The notes beneath the pieces were generated by a model. That model was not told the DNA's origin. It ran no database searches and saw only the letters and a list, made by a program, of their open reading frames with translations. From Leptolyngbyaceae cyanobacterium (GTDB taxonomy: Bacteria; Cyanobacteriota; Cyanobacteriia; Cyanobacteriales; Aerosakkonemataceae), in contig DATNQN010000055.1 in the NCBI GenBank assembly GCA_036703985.1, positions 1-64,000 of the forward strand: 64,000 nt of DNA, given 5' to 3'. Numbering within the stretch: the first letter of the stretch is position 1; each line of letters starts with the position of its first letter. This document shows positions 54,033-63,134 of the stretch, one piece after another. The translations under genes and the position numbers were made by a program.

Positions 54033-56579
54033 ATGACTGCCAAAAAGAACTTAATTGTTATCGGCAACGGAATGGTAGGACACAAGTTCCTCGAATTAGC
54101 GATCGCAAAAGGCGTTACGCAGAATTGGAACGTAATTACCTTCTGTGAAGAACCGCGAGTTGCCTACGATCGCGTTAATCTCAGTAAATTCTTTGCCGGA
54201 AAAACTGCGGCAGATTTATCTTTAGTCGAACCTGGATTATATCACGAAAACGGTATTGAAATCCATATTGGCGATCGAGTAGTTTCCATTAACCGCGCCG
54301 AAAAAACTGTTACTTCAGCTAACGGTTTAACTATTTCCTACGATAAAATTGTTTTAGCGACAGGTTCATATCCCTTCGTACCGCCAATTAAAGGAAATAA
54401 AGCTACAGGTACATTTGTTTATCGGACAATCGAAGATTTAGAAGCAATATCTGCATACGCTAAAAATTGCGAAGTTGGCGTAGTAGTTGGTGGTGGATTA
54501 TTAGGATTAGAAGCAGCAAACGCACTGCAAAATCTCGGTTTAAAAACTCACGTTGTAGAATTTGCACCCCGCCTCATGCCAGTGCAAATTGATGATATCG
54601 GTGGAATGATTCTTCGCAATAAAATAGAAGAATTAGGAATATCGGTATATACCAGCAAATCTACCACCGAAATTGTCAGCGAAAATGGCAGAGTGGTAAA
54701 AATGCTATTCGCTGACGGCACTGAGTTAGAAACAGATACGATCGTCTTTTCTGCCGGAATTCGCCCCCGCGACGAACTTGCCAGACAATGCGGATTAGCG
54801 ATCGGAGAAAGAGGCGGTATTATCATCAATAATTACTGCCAAACATCAGATCCAGACATCTACGCGATCGGAGAATGCGCCCTTTACCAGAACCAAACTT
54901 ACGGCTTAGTAGCACCAGGCTACACGATGGCAGGAGTCGTAGCGGACATTTTCAACAATACCACGATCGGCCAATTTACTGGCGCGGATATGTCCACCAA
55001 ACTCAAATTATTGGGAGTGGACGTTGCCAGCTTCGGAGATGCCTTTGCCAGAACACCCGATGCTAAAGAAATTGCCATTACCGATACCGTTCAAGGCATA
55101 TACAAAAAGTTAGTAATCGACAAAAATGGCACTCATTTATTAGGTGGAATTCTCATCGGTGATGCTTCCGCTTATGGTACGCTACTGCAATTCGTCCAAA
55201 ATCAAATAACTTTACCACCCCATCCCGAAGACTTGCTAATGCCACCCCGCGAAGGCAAACCCGCAGTCGCCGCGATGGGAGTAGAAAGTCTACCCGATAC
55301 TGCCCAAATTTGCTCTTGCAATAATATCAGTAAAGCAGATATTTGTACCGCTATCCGCGAAAACAAGCTTACCGATATCGGTAGCGTCAAAAAATGTACG
55401 AAAGCCGGAACTGGCTGCGGTGGTTGTGTACCTCTGGTAACGGATATCCTAAAATCAGAGATGAAGAAAGCCGGATTAGTGGTAAAAAATCATCTCTGCG
55501 AACACTTCCCCTATTCCCGTCAAGAATTATATCATTTGTTGCGATTCCATAAAATCAAAACTTTCGATGATTTAATTCAACAACACGGTAAAGGATTGGG
55601 GTGCGAAATTTGCAAACCTGCCGTCGCTTCCATGCTGGCTTCCACTTGGAACGAACACGTTTTGACACCCACCCACGTCAGTTTGCAAGATACCAACGAT
55701 TACTATCTAGCCAACATTCAAAAAGACGGTACTTACTCAGTAGTTCCCAGAGTTCCCGGTGGAGAAATTACACCAGAAAAACTAATTGTTTTGGGAGAAG
55801 TCGCCAAAGAATTCAATCTCTATACCAAAATTACTGGCGGACAACGCATCGATTTATTTGGTGCTAGAGTAGACCAATTACCATTAATTTGGCAGCGCTT
55901 AGTAGATGCGGGATTTGAATCGGGACACGCTTACGGCAAAGCACTGCGAACTGTCAAATCTTGCGTCGGTAGTACCTGGTGTCGCTTTGGGGTGCAAGAT
56001 TCTACAAGTTTGGCGATCGAAGTAGAATTACGCTATCGTGGTTTGAGAGCGCCACACAAATTAAAATCTGCCGTCTCCGGTTGCACTCGCGAATGTGCGG
56101 AAGCACAAAGTAAAGATTTCGGAATAATTGCTACCGAAAAAGGTTGGAATTTGTACGTTTGCGGTAATGGTGGCATTAAACCGCAACACGCGCAATTACT
56201 AGCCGCAGATGTGGATAAAGAAACGCTGATTAAATATATCGATCGCTTTTTAATATTCTACATCCGCACTGCCGATCGATTGGAACGTACTGCTACTTGG
56301 TTTAACAAATTAGAAGGTGGTATCGAATATCTGAAACAAGTGATCGTTGAAGATTCCCTCGGCATTTGTGCCGAATTAGAATCACAAATGGAACACCTTG
56401 TCAAGACCTATCAATGCGAATGGAAAGCTACCATTGAAGACCCAGAAAAAGTACAGCGTTTCCGTCATTTCGTAAATTCCGACGAACCAGATCCCAGTTT
56501 ATCTTATGTAGAAGAACGAGGTCAAAAGCGTCCGGCAACGGAACAAGAAAAAGCTTTAGTTGGTAATCTAGTAGGGTAA
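54033..56579 (+). CDS. nirB: Assimilatory nitrite reductase [NAD(P)H] large subunit
   Basis: Reduces nitrite to ammonium with electrons from NAD(P)H. Domain order in 848 residues: FAD/NAD(P)H oxidoreductase (VIGNGMVGHKFLE at the start, VVGGGLLGLEAANAL near 150, IYAIGECALY), BFD-like [2Fe-2S] (CSCNN near 426 and GCGGC), then the sulfite-reductase-type repeat with siroheme/[4Fe-4S] cysteines C-x5-C near 643 and C-x3-C near 683. All cysteines are present. AAGGAGA (53999-54005) is well placed for an out-of-frame ATG at 54014, 19 bases upstream, so the real start context is odd. Most cyanobacteria use ferredoxin-dependent NirA instead. Confidence 0.93.
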   Translation: MTAKKNLIVIGNGMVGHKFLELAIAKGVTQNWNVITFCEEPRVAYDRVNLSKFFAGKTAADLSLVEPGLYHENGIEIHIGDRVVSINRAEKTVTSANGLTISYDKIVLATGSYPFVPPIKGNKATGTFVYRTIEDLEAISAYAKNCEVGVVVGGGLLGLEAANALQNLGLKTHVVEFAPRLMPVQIDDIGGMILRNKIEELGISVYTSKSTTEIVSENGRVVKMLFADGTELETDTIVFSAGIRPRDELARQCGLAIGERGGIIINNYCQTSDPDIYAIGECALYQNQTYGLVAPGYTMAGVVADIFNNTTIGQFTGADMSTKLKLLGVDVASFGDAFARTPDAKEIAITDTVQGIYKKLVIDKNGTHLLGGILIGDASAYGTLLQFVQNQITLPPHPEDLLMPPREGKPAVAAMGVESLPDTAQICSCNNISKADICTAIRENKLTDIGSVKKCTKAGTGCGGCVPLVTDILKSEMKKAGLVVKNHLCEHFPYSRQELYHLLRFHKIKTFDDLIQQHGKGLGCEICKPAVASMLASTWNEHVLTPTHVSLQDTNDYYLANIQKDGTYSVVPRVPGGEITPEKLIVLGEVAKEFNLYTKITGGQRIDLFGARVDQLPLIWQRLVDAGFESGHAYGKALRTVKSCVGSTWCRFGVQDSTSLAIEVELRYRGLRAPHKLKSAVSGCTRECAEAQSKDFGIIATEKGWNLYVCGNGGIKPQHAQLLAADVDKETLIKYIDRFLIFYIRTADRLERTATWFNKLEGGIEYLKQVIVEDSLGICAELESQMEHLVKTYQCEWKATIEDPEKVQRFRHFVNSDEPDPSLSYVEERGQKRPATEQEKALVGNLVG

Positions 56580-56597
56580 ATAATACTGGATAGACTG

Positions 56598-57242
56598 ATG
56601 ACCATTTATCTCGATTCTGCCATTATTTCCGAAGCTCAAATTGCTAAAGAATTAGGTTGGGTAAAAGGAATTACAACTAACCCAACTCTCTTAGCCAAAA
56701 CTGATTTACCAGTAGAGACGACACTGAAAGAATTAGCCAAATTAACCAACGGCCCAGTTTTTTATCAATTAATGTCATCCGAACTGGAGGAAATGATTAA
56801 AGAAGGAAAAAAAGCTTTTGAGATTATCGGTCATCAAACAGTCCTAAAAATACCCGCTACTACAATTGGCTTCCAAGCTGTTAACCATTTAACGTCAGAA
56901 ATAACTTGTTCGGTGACAGCAATTTACAGTCCAGCACAAGCAGCAGTAGCCAAAGAAGCAGGCGCAAAATATGCGATCGCATACGTTAATCGCGCTACAA
57001 AATTACTAGGTGATGGCATAGCTTTGGTGCGGGAAATGGCAACTATCTTAACAGGTAGCACTACCGAAATACTCGCCGCCAGCATCAAATCACCCGAAGA
57101 AGCTGCTGCATCCCTACAAGCTGGGGCACATCACCTCACCCTTCCCTTAAATATGTTGCAAGCGATCGCAACCCATCAATTATCCCAACAAACCGTTGAG
57201 GAATTCACCAAAAACGGTCAAGGGATTTTGCAAAATCGGTAA
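56598..57242 (+). CDS. Transaldolase/fructose-6-phosphate aldolase family protein
   Basis: The 214-residue TIM-barrel protein of the small TalC/FSA subfamily has YLDSAIISEAQIAKELGWVKGITTNPTLLAK at the N-terminus, the Schiff-base lysine in VLKIPATTIGFQAV, SVTAIYSPAQAAVAKEAGAKY and AASIKSPEEAAA. Members catalyse transaldolase or fructose-6-phosphate aldolase reactions. It starts 18 bp after nirB and lies before nirD, so it is in the middle of the nitrite reductase operon. A functional link to nitrogen assimilation is not obvious. Confidence 0.88.
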   Translation: MTIYLDSAIISEAQIAKELGWVKGITTNPTLLAKTDLPVETTLKELAKLTNGPVFYQLMSSELEEMIKEGKKAFEIIGHQTVLKIPATTIGFQAVNHLTSEITCSVTAIYSPAQAAVAKEAGAKYAIAYVNRATKLLGDGIALVREMATILTGSTTEILAASIKSPEEAAASLQAGAHHLTLPLNMLQAIATHQLSQQTVEEFTKNGQGILQNR

Positions 57243-57270
57243 CTGATGTTACCTAAAAACAAATTGCATT

Positions 57271-57308
57271 CTTATCTGCGTTCATCTGTTTTCATCTGCG
57301 GTAAAAAT
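57271..57308. repeat. TTATCTGCG-type tandem repeat
   Basis: Three units (TTATCTGCG, TTCATCTGTT, TTCATCTGCGG) ending in TAAAAAT, same family as 20797-20831. It separates the transaldolase gene from nirD. Confidence 0.7.
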
Positions 57309-57399
57309 TAACCCTTGATTCCCACAGATAATCTAAGAATATCAATTTTACACTACCGATGAAACCGAACACAATATAACAAACAAATAGGAGAATAAA

Positions 57400-57765
57400 A
57401 TGGTTCAAGCATTACCAATTCAAGAAAGTATCCTCACTTGGGTAAATATCTGTCCCCTAGCAGCTATCACACCCAATACCGGAGTTTGTGCCTTAGTTGG
57501 CGGCAAACAAATAGCAATCTTTCGAGTCGGTGATGGTAGCGAAGTCTACGCTATCAGTAACTACGATCCCTTCAGCAAAACCTACGTATTATCTAGGGGA
57601 ATTGTAGGCGATCGCAACGGCGTTCCAAAAGTCGCCTCACCCATTTACAAACAAAACTTTAACTTAGTTACCGGACAATCTTTCGATGATGAAAAAGTGA
57701 TTTTACCTACTTACAAAGTAAGGGTAGTTGAAGGAAAAGTACAAGTAGCTGGTTTTAATAATTAG
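57400..57765 (+). CDS. nirD: Nitrite reductase [NAD(P)H] small subunit
   Basis: The 121-residue protein has a Rieske-like fold without cluster ligands, as is normal for NirD: WVNICPLAAITPNTGVCALVGGKQIAIFRVGDGSEVYAISNYDPFSKTYVLSRGIVGDRNG, then VASPIYKQNFNLVTGQSFDDE. It supports NirB. An AATAGGAG sequence precedes the ATG by six bases. The order nirB - aldolase - nirD is unusual because the first and last are normally adjacent. Confidence 0.92.
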   Translation: MVQALPIQESILTWVNICPLAAITPNTGVCALVGGKQIAIFRVGDGSEVYAISNYDPFSKTYVLSRGIVGDRNGVPKVASPIYKQNFNLVTGQSFDDEKVILPTYKVRVVEGKVQVAGFNN

Positions 57766-57803
57766 GGTAGAAATTAGTTTCGCTTTTAACCTAATTTTCA
57801 CTT

Positions 57804-57841
57804 AAAATTCGTTAGATAGTATTTCCCATCTAACGAATTTT
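57804..57841. terminator. Hairpin between nirD and the DUF2470 gene
   Basis: AAAATTCGTTAGAT (57804-57817) pairs perfectly with 57828-57841 around a 10-nt loop. It ends three bases before the ATG at 57845, so it can both end the nirD transcript and cover the start of the next gene. Confidence 0.6.
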
Positions 57842-57844
57842 CCC

Positions 57845-58123
57845 ATGTCTGATGTAATAACTCCTGAAATAAGCGATCGCATTTGCACCCACATGAACGA
57901 AGATCATAGCGATGCCGTACTTCTCTACGCCAAAGTTTACGCTAACTTAACCGATGCTACCGCAGCAGAAATGCTTTCCATCGATCCTGAAGGCATGAAC
58001 TTATCCGCACAAGCGAATGGCGCAAAAGTACCAGTTCGCATTAAATTCGACCACGTTTTGAAAGATTCTGAAGATGCCCACCAAACTCTCATTGCAATGG
58101 TAAAACAAGCGCGATCGCATTGA
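57845..58123 (+). CDS. DUF2470 protein (HugZ C-terminal-like)
   Basis: The 92-residue single domain reads ISDRICTHMNEDHSDAVLLYAKVYANL and GMNLSAQANGAKVPVRIKFDHVLKDSEDAHQTLIAMV. DUF2470 is found alone in cyanobacteria and as the C-terminal part of HugZ-type haem-binding proteins; HMNEDH is its signature. The role of the free-standing form is not firmly known. No Shine-Dalgarno is seen; a hairpin ends just before the start. It follows nirD and could be part of that unit. Confidence 0.85.
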   Translation: MSDVITPEISDRICTHMNEDHSDAVLLYAKVYANLTDATAAEMLSIDPEGMNLSAQANGAKVPVRIKFDHVLKDSEDAHQTLIAMVKQARSH

Positions 58124-58143
58124 AAAACGTACCAAAATAACAT

Positions 58144-58171
58144 TAACCCCGCGTTTTTACTCACGGGGTTA
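58144..58171. terminator. Hairpin between the convergent DUF2470 and prfA genes
   Basis: TAACCCCG (58144-58151) pairs with CGGGGTTA (58164-58171) around a 12-nt loop containing TTTTT. GC-rich and placed between converging genes, so probably a bidirectional terminator. Confidence 0.7.
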
Positions 58172-58213
58172 CATCTACATTATTGACAAATAATCAATTA
58201 TATGTTAAGCCTT

Positions 58214-59305
58214 TCAACTGGAAGCCGCTAACTCAGCCAAACGTTCCTGCTGGTCTTTGGAAATGCAATCTTGAATTACAGTCTCTATATCACCTTCCAA
58301 AACAGTGGTAAGAGTGTAATTCTGCCCCAAGCGGTGATCGGTAACGCGATTGTCCTTATAGTTATAAGTACGGATTTTTTCCGATCGCTCACCCGAACCA
58401 ACCTGAGAACGACGCATGGAAGTCACCGCCTCTTGTTGTTCCCGCAGCTTCATTTCATAAAGCTTCGCACGGAGAATCTGCATCGCCCGTTCCTTATTTT
58501 GTAACTGGCTGCGTTCTTCCGTACAGAAAATCCGAATTCCCGTAGGCTTGTGGATCAAGTCTGCCGCCGTTTCCACCTTGTTGACATTCTGACCACCAGC
58601 ACCACCGGAACGTGCAGTTTTCATTTCAATATCTTTCGGGTCAATATGCACTTCCACATCATCAACTTCTGGCATCACTGCCACCGTAGCCGTCGAAGTG
58701 TGAACCCGTCCGCCAGCTTCCGTCACCGGTACTCGTTGTACCCGATGAACTCCCGCCTCAAATTTCAGCTTACTGTAAACTTGGTCGCCCTGAATTTCCA
58801 GAACTACTTCTTTAAAGCCACCCATTTCCGCGAGGGACTCGCTGACCAACTTTACTTTCCAGCCTTGGCTATCAGCATAGCGCGAGTACAACCGCAACAA
58901 ATCGCCCGCCCAAATACTTGCTTCATCGCCCCCAGTACCAGCGCGAATTTCCAACATGATATTCTTTTCATCATTCGGATCGCGGGGGAGCAGCAAGATC
59001 TTCAAACGAGTTTCCAATTGTTCGATTTGTGATTCCAATTCCTTGACTTCCAAAGCTGCCATTTCCTGCAACTCCGGATCGCCACTTGCTTCCTTGAGAA
59101 CCTGCTTCGCCCCAGTCAACTGTTCCTGAGAATTTTTCCAAGTCTCGTAAGTATTCACCACCTCTTCCAAGGAGGAGCGGGCCTTGGCCACTTTTTGATA
59201 CTCTTGCGGATCGGAGGCAATATCTGGATCGGCTAATCGTCGGTTCAGTTCGTTAAAGGTTTGCTCAACAGATTTTAGTTTATTTAACAGGTAAGTTTCA
59301 GCCAT
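58214..59305 (-). CDS. prfA: Peptide chain release factor 1
   Basis: Recognises UAA and UAG stop codons. The 363-residue protein has the N-terminal helical domain, the anticodon-like P-x-T motif as [19 protein letters not shown], and the peptidyl-tRNA hydrolysis motif [16 protein letters not shown] with GGQ. RF1 rather than RF2 is shown by the PVT motif. The ATG at 59305 has AAGGAG upstream; an 18-residue longer frame is rejected. It is the last gene of the ribosomal cluster on this strand. Confidence 0.96.
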   Translation of the reverse strand: MAETYLLNKLKSVEQTFNELNRRLADPDIASDPQEYQKVAKARSSLEEVVNTYETWKNSQEQLTGAKQVLKEASGDPELQEMAALEVKELESQIEQLETRLKILLLPRDPNDEKNIMLEIRAGTGGDEASIWAGDLLRLYSRYADSQGWKVKLVSESLAEMGGFKEVVLEIQGDQVYSKLKFEAGVHRVQRVPVTEAGGRVHTSTATVAVMPEVDDVEVHIDPKDIEMKTARSGGAGGQNVNKVETAADLIHKPTGIRIFCTEERSQLQNKERAMQILRAKLYEMKLREQQEAVTSMRRSQVGSGERSEKIRTYNYKDNRVTDHRLGQNYTLTTVLEGDIETVIQDCISKDQQERLAELAASS

Positions 59306-59395
59306 AGTAGCGTCGCTCCTTAAAACAGCAGGGTTGCTAAAAAAATAATATTGACCCAAAGTATTGGGTCAGCCCGGACAAAGCAACCCGCCCCG

Positions 59396-59650
59396 CTACT
59401 TTTTAGTTTTGCCGCCCTTACCACCAGTTTGGCCTTGTTCTCCTTCCAACATACCGTATTTACGGAGGAAGCGCTCAACCCGACCTTCGGTGTCAATGAT
59501 TTTCTGAGTACCAGTATAAAAAGGATGATTACCAGACCAAACATCAACGTGTAGTTCTGGTTTAGTAGAACCAACGGTCATTACAACTTGACCGTTACAG
59601 TAAACTTTTGCTTCGGGGTACCACTTAGGGTGAATATCAGGTTTTGCCAT
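59396..59650 (-). CDS. rpmE: 50S ribosomal protein L31
   Basis: The 84-residue protein MAKPDIHPKWYPEAKVYCNG with VDVWSGNHPFYTGTQKIIDTEGRVERFLRKYG is the cyanobacterial type. Only one cysteine is present, so it is the zinc-free form. A Gly/Lys-rich tail, GEQGQTGGKGGKTKK, extends it. Confidence 0.96.
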   Translation of the reverse strand: MAKPDIHPKWYPEAKVYCNGQVVMTVGSTKPELHVDVWSGNHPFYTGTQKIIDTEGRVERFLRKYGMLEGEQGQTGGKGGKTKK

Positions 59651-59741
59651 TTTGGTTTTTTTCCTTTTGAGATATTGCTAATTGCTAATGGCTAATTGGG
59701 TGCGATCGTAATTAGCAATTAGCTATTAGCCACATACAATT

Positions 59742-60155
59742 TTAACGCTTAGAGTATTGAGGTGCTTTACGAGCTTTATGCAAGCCGTATTTCTTCCGTT
59801 CTTTTGCTCTGGGATCGCGGGTAAGATAGCCTTCGATTTTCAAAGGCTTGCGATTGTCAGGATCTAGCTGGCATAAAGCTCTAGCTACTCCTAAACGAAT
59901 CGCATCAGCTTGACCTGCGACTCCACCACCAGAGGTGTTTACCAAAACATCGTATTCGTTTTCCAATCCCAAAGTTTCTAAGGGAGCTTTTGCCAAAATT
60001 AGAAAAGCCGGGTTGAATTGGAGGTAAAGGTCACCTGGTTTGCCATTGATGGTCATTTTACCTTCGCCGGGAACTAAGCGTACTCTGGCTACGGCTGATT
60101 TGCGGCGACCGGTACCCCAGTACATTGCGCGATCGGTTTGTTCAATTGCTTGCAT
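59742..60155 (-). CDS. rpsI: 30S ribosomal protein S9
   Basis: 137 residues: [27 protein letters not shown] at the start, [21 protein letters not shown] in the middle and the basic end [28 protein letters not shown], which reaches the ribosomal P site. The start codon overlaps the rplM stop by one base (TAATG), so translation is coupled. Confidence 0.97.
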   Translation of the reverse strand: MQAIEQTDRAMYWGTGRRKSAVARVRLVPGEGKMTINGKPGDLYLQFNPAFLILAKAPLETLGLENEYDVLVNTSGGGVAGQADAIRLGVARALCQLDPDNRKPLKIEGYLTRDPRAKERKKYGLHKARKAPQYSKR

Positions 60156-60610
60156 TAATCTTCTGCTCCTGGAATAGTATTAATTTTCAATTCTTGTGGT
60201 TTTTGAGCTTGGTGAGGATGATCGGGCCCTTTGTAAACTTTTAGTTTAGTAAACAAGGTTCTACCCAAGGAATTTTTCGGCAGCATTCCTCTGACTGCAT
60301 TTTCGATAATTCTTTCTGGTAAACGAGCTTGCAATTGAGCAAAAGTTTCGGTTTTCATACCACCCGGTCTACCGGAATGACGCCGATAAACTTTTTGGGT
60401 ACGTTTTTTACCCGTTACCTTTACCTTATCTGCATTGACAACAATTACGAAGTCACCGGTATCCATGTGAGGTGTATAGCAGGGCTTATTTTTTCCCCGC
60501 AGCACCATTGCAATTTCGCTAGCCAGTCGCCCCAAGCGTTGGTCAGCGGCATCTACTACATACCACTGATGCTCTAGGGTATCTTGAGGAGGAAGATAAG
60601 TTTTGTTCAT
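60155..60610 (-). CDS. rplM: 50S ribosomal protein L13
   Basis: 151 residues with [48 protein letters not shown] and RMLPKN-like [16 protein letters not shown], the L13 signature. It overlaps rpsI by one base. Upstream lies a degenerate TTGTCATTTG repeat (60611-60720). Confidence 0.97.
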   Translation of the reverse strand: MNKTYLPPQDTLEHQWYVVDAADQRLGRLASEIAMVLRGKNKPCYTPHMDTGDFVIVVNADKVKVTGKKRTQKVYRRHSGRPGGMKTETFAQLQARLPERIIENAVRGMLPKNSLGRTLFTKLKVYKGPDHPHQAQKPQELKINTIPGAED

Positions 60611-60720
60611 AGTCTATTAGTCATTTGTCAGTTGTCTTTTGTCATTTGTGATTTGTCAAAAGTCTAGTAGTCATTTGTCTAGCCTTCGCTAATAACTAAT
60701 GAAAATAACTAATGACAAAA
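60611..60720. repeat. TTGTCATTTG / AATGACAAAA degenerate repeat tract
   Basis: Short 7-10-bp units filling the gap between rplM and truA. The tract reaches the end of truA: the last codons and TAG stop (60709-60711) lie within it. Confidence 0.6.
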
Positions 60721-61551
60721 CAAAAATTTCGGTTGTCTATCAAACCAGAGTTCTTTAGGAAACGGAAATTCTGGATAGCCTACCCGCAACAGGCATAACC
60801 CATGCGGAGGTGCAGCATATTTTACTTCCGATCGCAATTTGTTAACCCACAAATCGGTGAAGTTTTCTAGCGAGCGGTCTCCTCGCCCCACTTGCACCAG
60901 CAACCCCACCAGCAGCCTGACCATACCATACAAGAAACCATCCGCCTGAAGTTCGATCTGAATGAATGGCCCTTCTCGATAACATTCGGCTGCTTGCACT
61001 TCCACCCAAGAGTGCTTGCGGCTGGAATTAGAGCGGTGAAAAGCAGCCAGGTCGTGCTTACCCAGCAAGGGGGTCAACGCCGCCTGCATGACTCGTTCAT
61101 CTAGTGGCGCATAATAATAATGCCAACTAAAGGGTCTGACGAACAAGTTTGGTTGAGGGTCTGTATAAAGGGTATAACGATAGCGTCTAAAGCTAGCTGA
61201 GAAGCGGGCGTGCCAATTACTATCAACCTCAGATGAAGCCAGAATTAATATATCTTTAGGCAACTGAGTATTCAAAATAGTGGCCCACTTTTCGGGTGGG
61301 ATAGTACCGATAGCATTAAAATGAGCTACTTGAGCAGCTGCATGAACACCTGCATCCGTGCGACCAGCACCATATAAAGTAACTGGTCTATTCATAATTT
61401 CCGAAAGTAAATTTTCAATTTCTTCTTGCACGGTTCGGTGTTGGGGCTGCCTTTGCCACCCATGAAAATGAGTGCCCAGGTATTGAATCACCAGGGCGAC
61501 TCGCTTTGATGATTTTAGATTTTCGATTTCCGATTTTCGATTAGTTATCAT
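60709..61551 (-). CDS. truA: tRNA pseudouridine(38-40) synthase TruA
   Basis: Makes pseudouridine in the anticodon arm. The 280-residue protein shows VIQYLGTHFHGWQRQP, the catalytic Asp in GAGRTDAGVHAAAQ, RFSASFRRYRYTLY and AFHRSNSS. The N-terminus, MITNRKSEIENLKSSK, is encoded by an AAATCTAAAATC-type repeat and is unlike other TruA proteins; conservation starts only at RVALVIQY. The TTG at 61560 is a less likely start. The C-terminal FLFCH and stop also fall in repeat DNA. Confidence 0.94.
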   Translation of the reverse strand: MITNRKSEIENLKSSKRVALVIQYLGTHFHGWQRQPQHRTVQEEIENLLSEIMNRPVTLYGAGRTDAGVHAAAQVAHFNAIGTIPPEKWATILNTQLPKDILILASSEVDSNWHARFSASFRRYRYTLYTDPQPNLFVRPFSWHYYYAPLDERVMQAALTPLLGKHDLAAFHRSNSSRKHSWVEVQAAECYREGPFIQIELQADGFLYGMVRLLVGLLVQVGRGDRSLENFTDLWVNKLRSEVKYAAPPHGLCLLRVGYPEFPFPKELWFDRQPKFLFCH

Positions 61552-61581
61552 AAATCTCAAATCTAAAATCCTTGCATCGAA

Positions 61582-61932
61582 TTAAACTAGCTCGATAATT
61601 GCCATTTCAGCATTATCACCCCGGCGGCTCACCGTGCGGAGAACGCGAGTGTATCCGCCATTCCGATTGCCATAGCGTTCCCCCACTTTCTCGAACAAAG
61701 CATGAACTAGCTGTTTATCGTACAGATAGCCCATTGCTTGACGACGAGCAGCCAGAGAACCATCTTTTGCTAAGGTAATAATTCTGTCTGCTTCGGAGCG
61801 AACTGCTTTTGCTCTGGCTTTAGTTGTCTCGATCCGACCATGCCGCAATAATTGAGTTGTTAAAGCTCTTAAGAGAGCCTTACGCTGGTCGGCTGGCTTA
61901 CTCAGTTGATGAATACGACGCCCGTGACGCAT
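61582..61932 (-). CDS. rplQ: 50S ribosomal protein L17
   Basis: 116 residues starting [45 protein letters not shown], the standard L17 start, and ending with the [22 protein letters not shown] element. It follows rpoA by 48 bp in the usual order. Confidence 0.97.
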   Translation of the reverse strand: MRHGRRIHQLSKPADQRKALLRALTTQLLRHGRIETTKARAKAVRSEADRIITLAKDGSLAARRQAMGYLYDKQLVHALFEKVGERYGNRNGGYTRVLRTVSRRGDNAEMAIIELV

Positions 61933-61980
61933 AAAATTTCCTTTCTACCTGAACTAAACAGAACAAACCAGCGAATGGAA

Positions 61981-62931
61981 TTATCCGTTTGATTTGGCAG
62001 ATTTTTCCTGCGGTAAGGTAATCCCCAACCGTCGCTGTAAAGCTTCAATAACCTCTTCTGCCGACTTCTGACCGAAGTTTTTGATTTCCAGTAAGTCTTC
62101 TTGGCTGTAATCCAATAAGTCAGCTACTGAGTTAATTTGCGCCCGCTTCAAACAGTTATAAGCCCGAACCGACAGCTGCAATTCCTCAATGGGAATTTGG
62201 CTGGTAGGATCTTCATCCTCTTGTTTATCGTTATCGATCGGTTCGAGATTCATGTTAGTTAGCGGATTGAACAAATCCACTAGCATCGCCGCTGCTTGGG
62301 AAAGAGCTTCTTGGGGCGAAATACTGCCATTAGTCCAAATTTCCATGAGGAGTCGGTCTTTTTCCACCGAACCATCCCCGCGAATTTCTTCAACGCTATA
62401 GTTGACCTTGCGAACTGGCATGAAAATAGCGTCAATTTGGAGAAAATCGATCGCAGCTGATTCGTCGTGAGCTCGATCGACTGCGCGATACCCCTTTCCC
62501 GTCTCTAAGCGAAACTCCATCTCCAGCTTAGCCCCATCTGCCAAAGTCGCCACGTATTGATTGGGATCGACGACTTCTATTTCAGAAGGTAAATCAAATT
62601 GTAAGGCCGTGACCGTAGAAGGGCCAGTAGCTACTAACCTACCGATCTGTGGTTGGGGGCTGTTGCTCTTGAAAACTATTTCTTTCATATTGAGCAGGAT
62701 CTCCAGCACATCCTCCCGCACCCCTGGAATGGTGGCAAACTCGTGGTTGACGCCTGCAATCCGAACTGCCGTGACTGCTGATCCCGGCAGGTTAGACAGC
62801 AGTACCCGTCTGAGGGCATTGCCAACCGTCGTCCCTTGACCCCTTTCCAGTGGCTCTAAGACAAATTTGCTGTATTGACCCCGGTTTTTCTCAATGTTAG
62901 ACTCGACACATTCAATTTGAAACTGCGCCAC
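61981..62931 (-). CDS. rpoA: DNA-directed RNA polymerase alpha subunit
   Basis: 316 residues: N-terminal dimerisation domain (YSKFVLEPLERGQGTTVGNALRRVLLSNLPGSAV) and C-terminal alphaCTD (LSVRAYNCLKRAQINSVADLLDYSQEDLLEIKNFGQKSAEEVIEALQ) with the DNA/activator-binding helices, joined by an acidic linker (NDKQEDEDPTSQ). Everything needed for a working alpha subunit is present. Confidence 0.97.
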   Translation of the reverse strand: MAQFQIECVESNIEKNRGQYSKFVLEPLERGQGTTVGNALRRVLLSNLPGSAVTAVRIAGVNHEFATIPGVREDVLEILLNMKEIVFKSNSPQPQIGRLVATGPSTVTALQFDLPSEIEVVDPNQYVATLADGAKLEMEFRLETGKGYRAVDRAHDESAAIDFLQIDAIFMPVRKVNYSVEEIRGDGSVEKDRLLMEIWTNGSISPQEALSQAAAMLVDLFNPLTNMNLEPIDNDKQEDEDPTSQIPIEELQLSVRAYNCLKRAQINSVADLLDYSQEDLLEIKNFGQKSAEEVIEALQRRLGITLPQEKSAKSNG

Positions 62932-63134
62932 GGAGTGATCCCCCTTGTTCCTTGGTCCGGTGGAAGGCAGCGATTGCAGCCTCCCTATTTAATTTCTGAG
63001 CTAAATGCCCAATGGCTGTTTCCATCACACCCCCTTAACCAGGATGGTGACGCATATACCCACTCTTTATAAACTGGATTTTTAGCATCCACCAACCTGT
63101 ATTCACAAGGCAAACCCAACTATTTGAATTAGGT

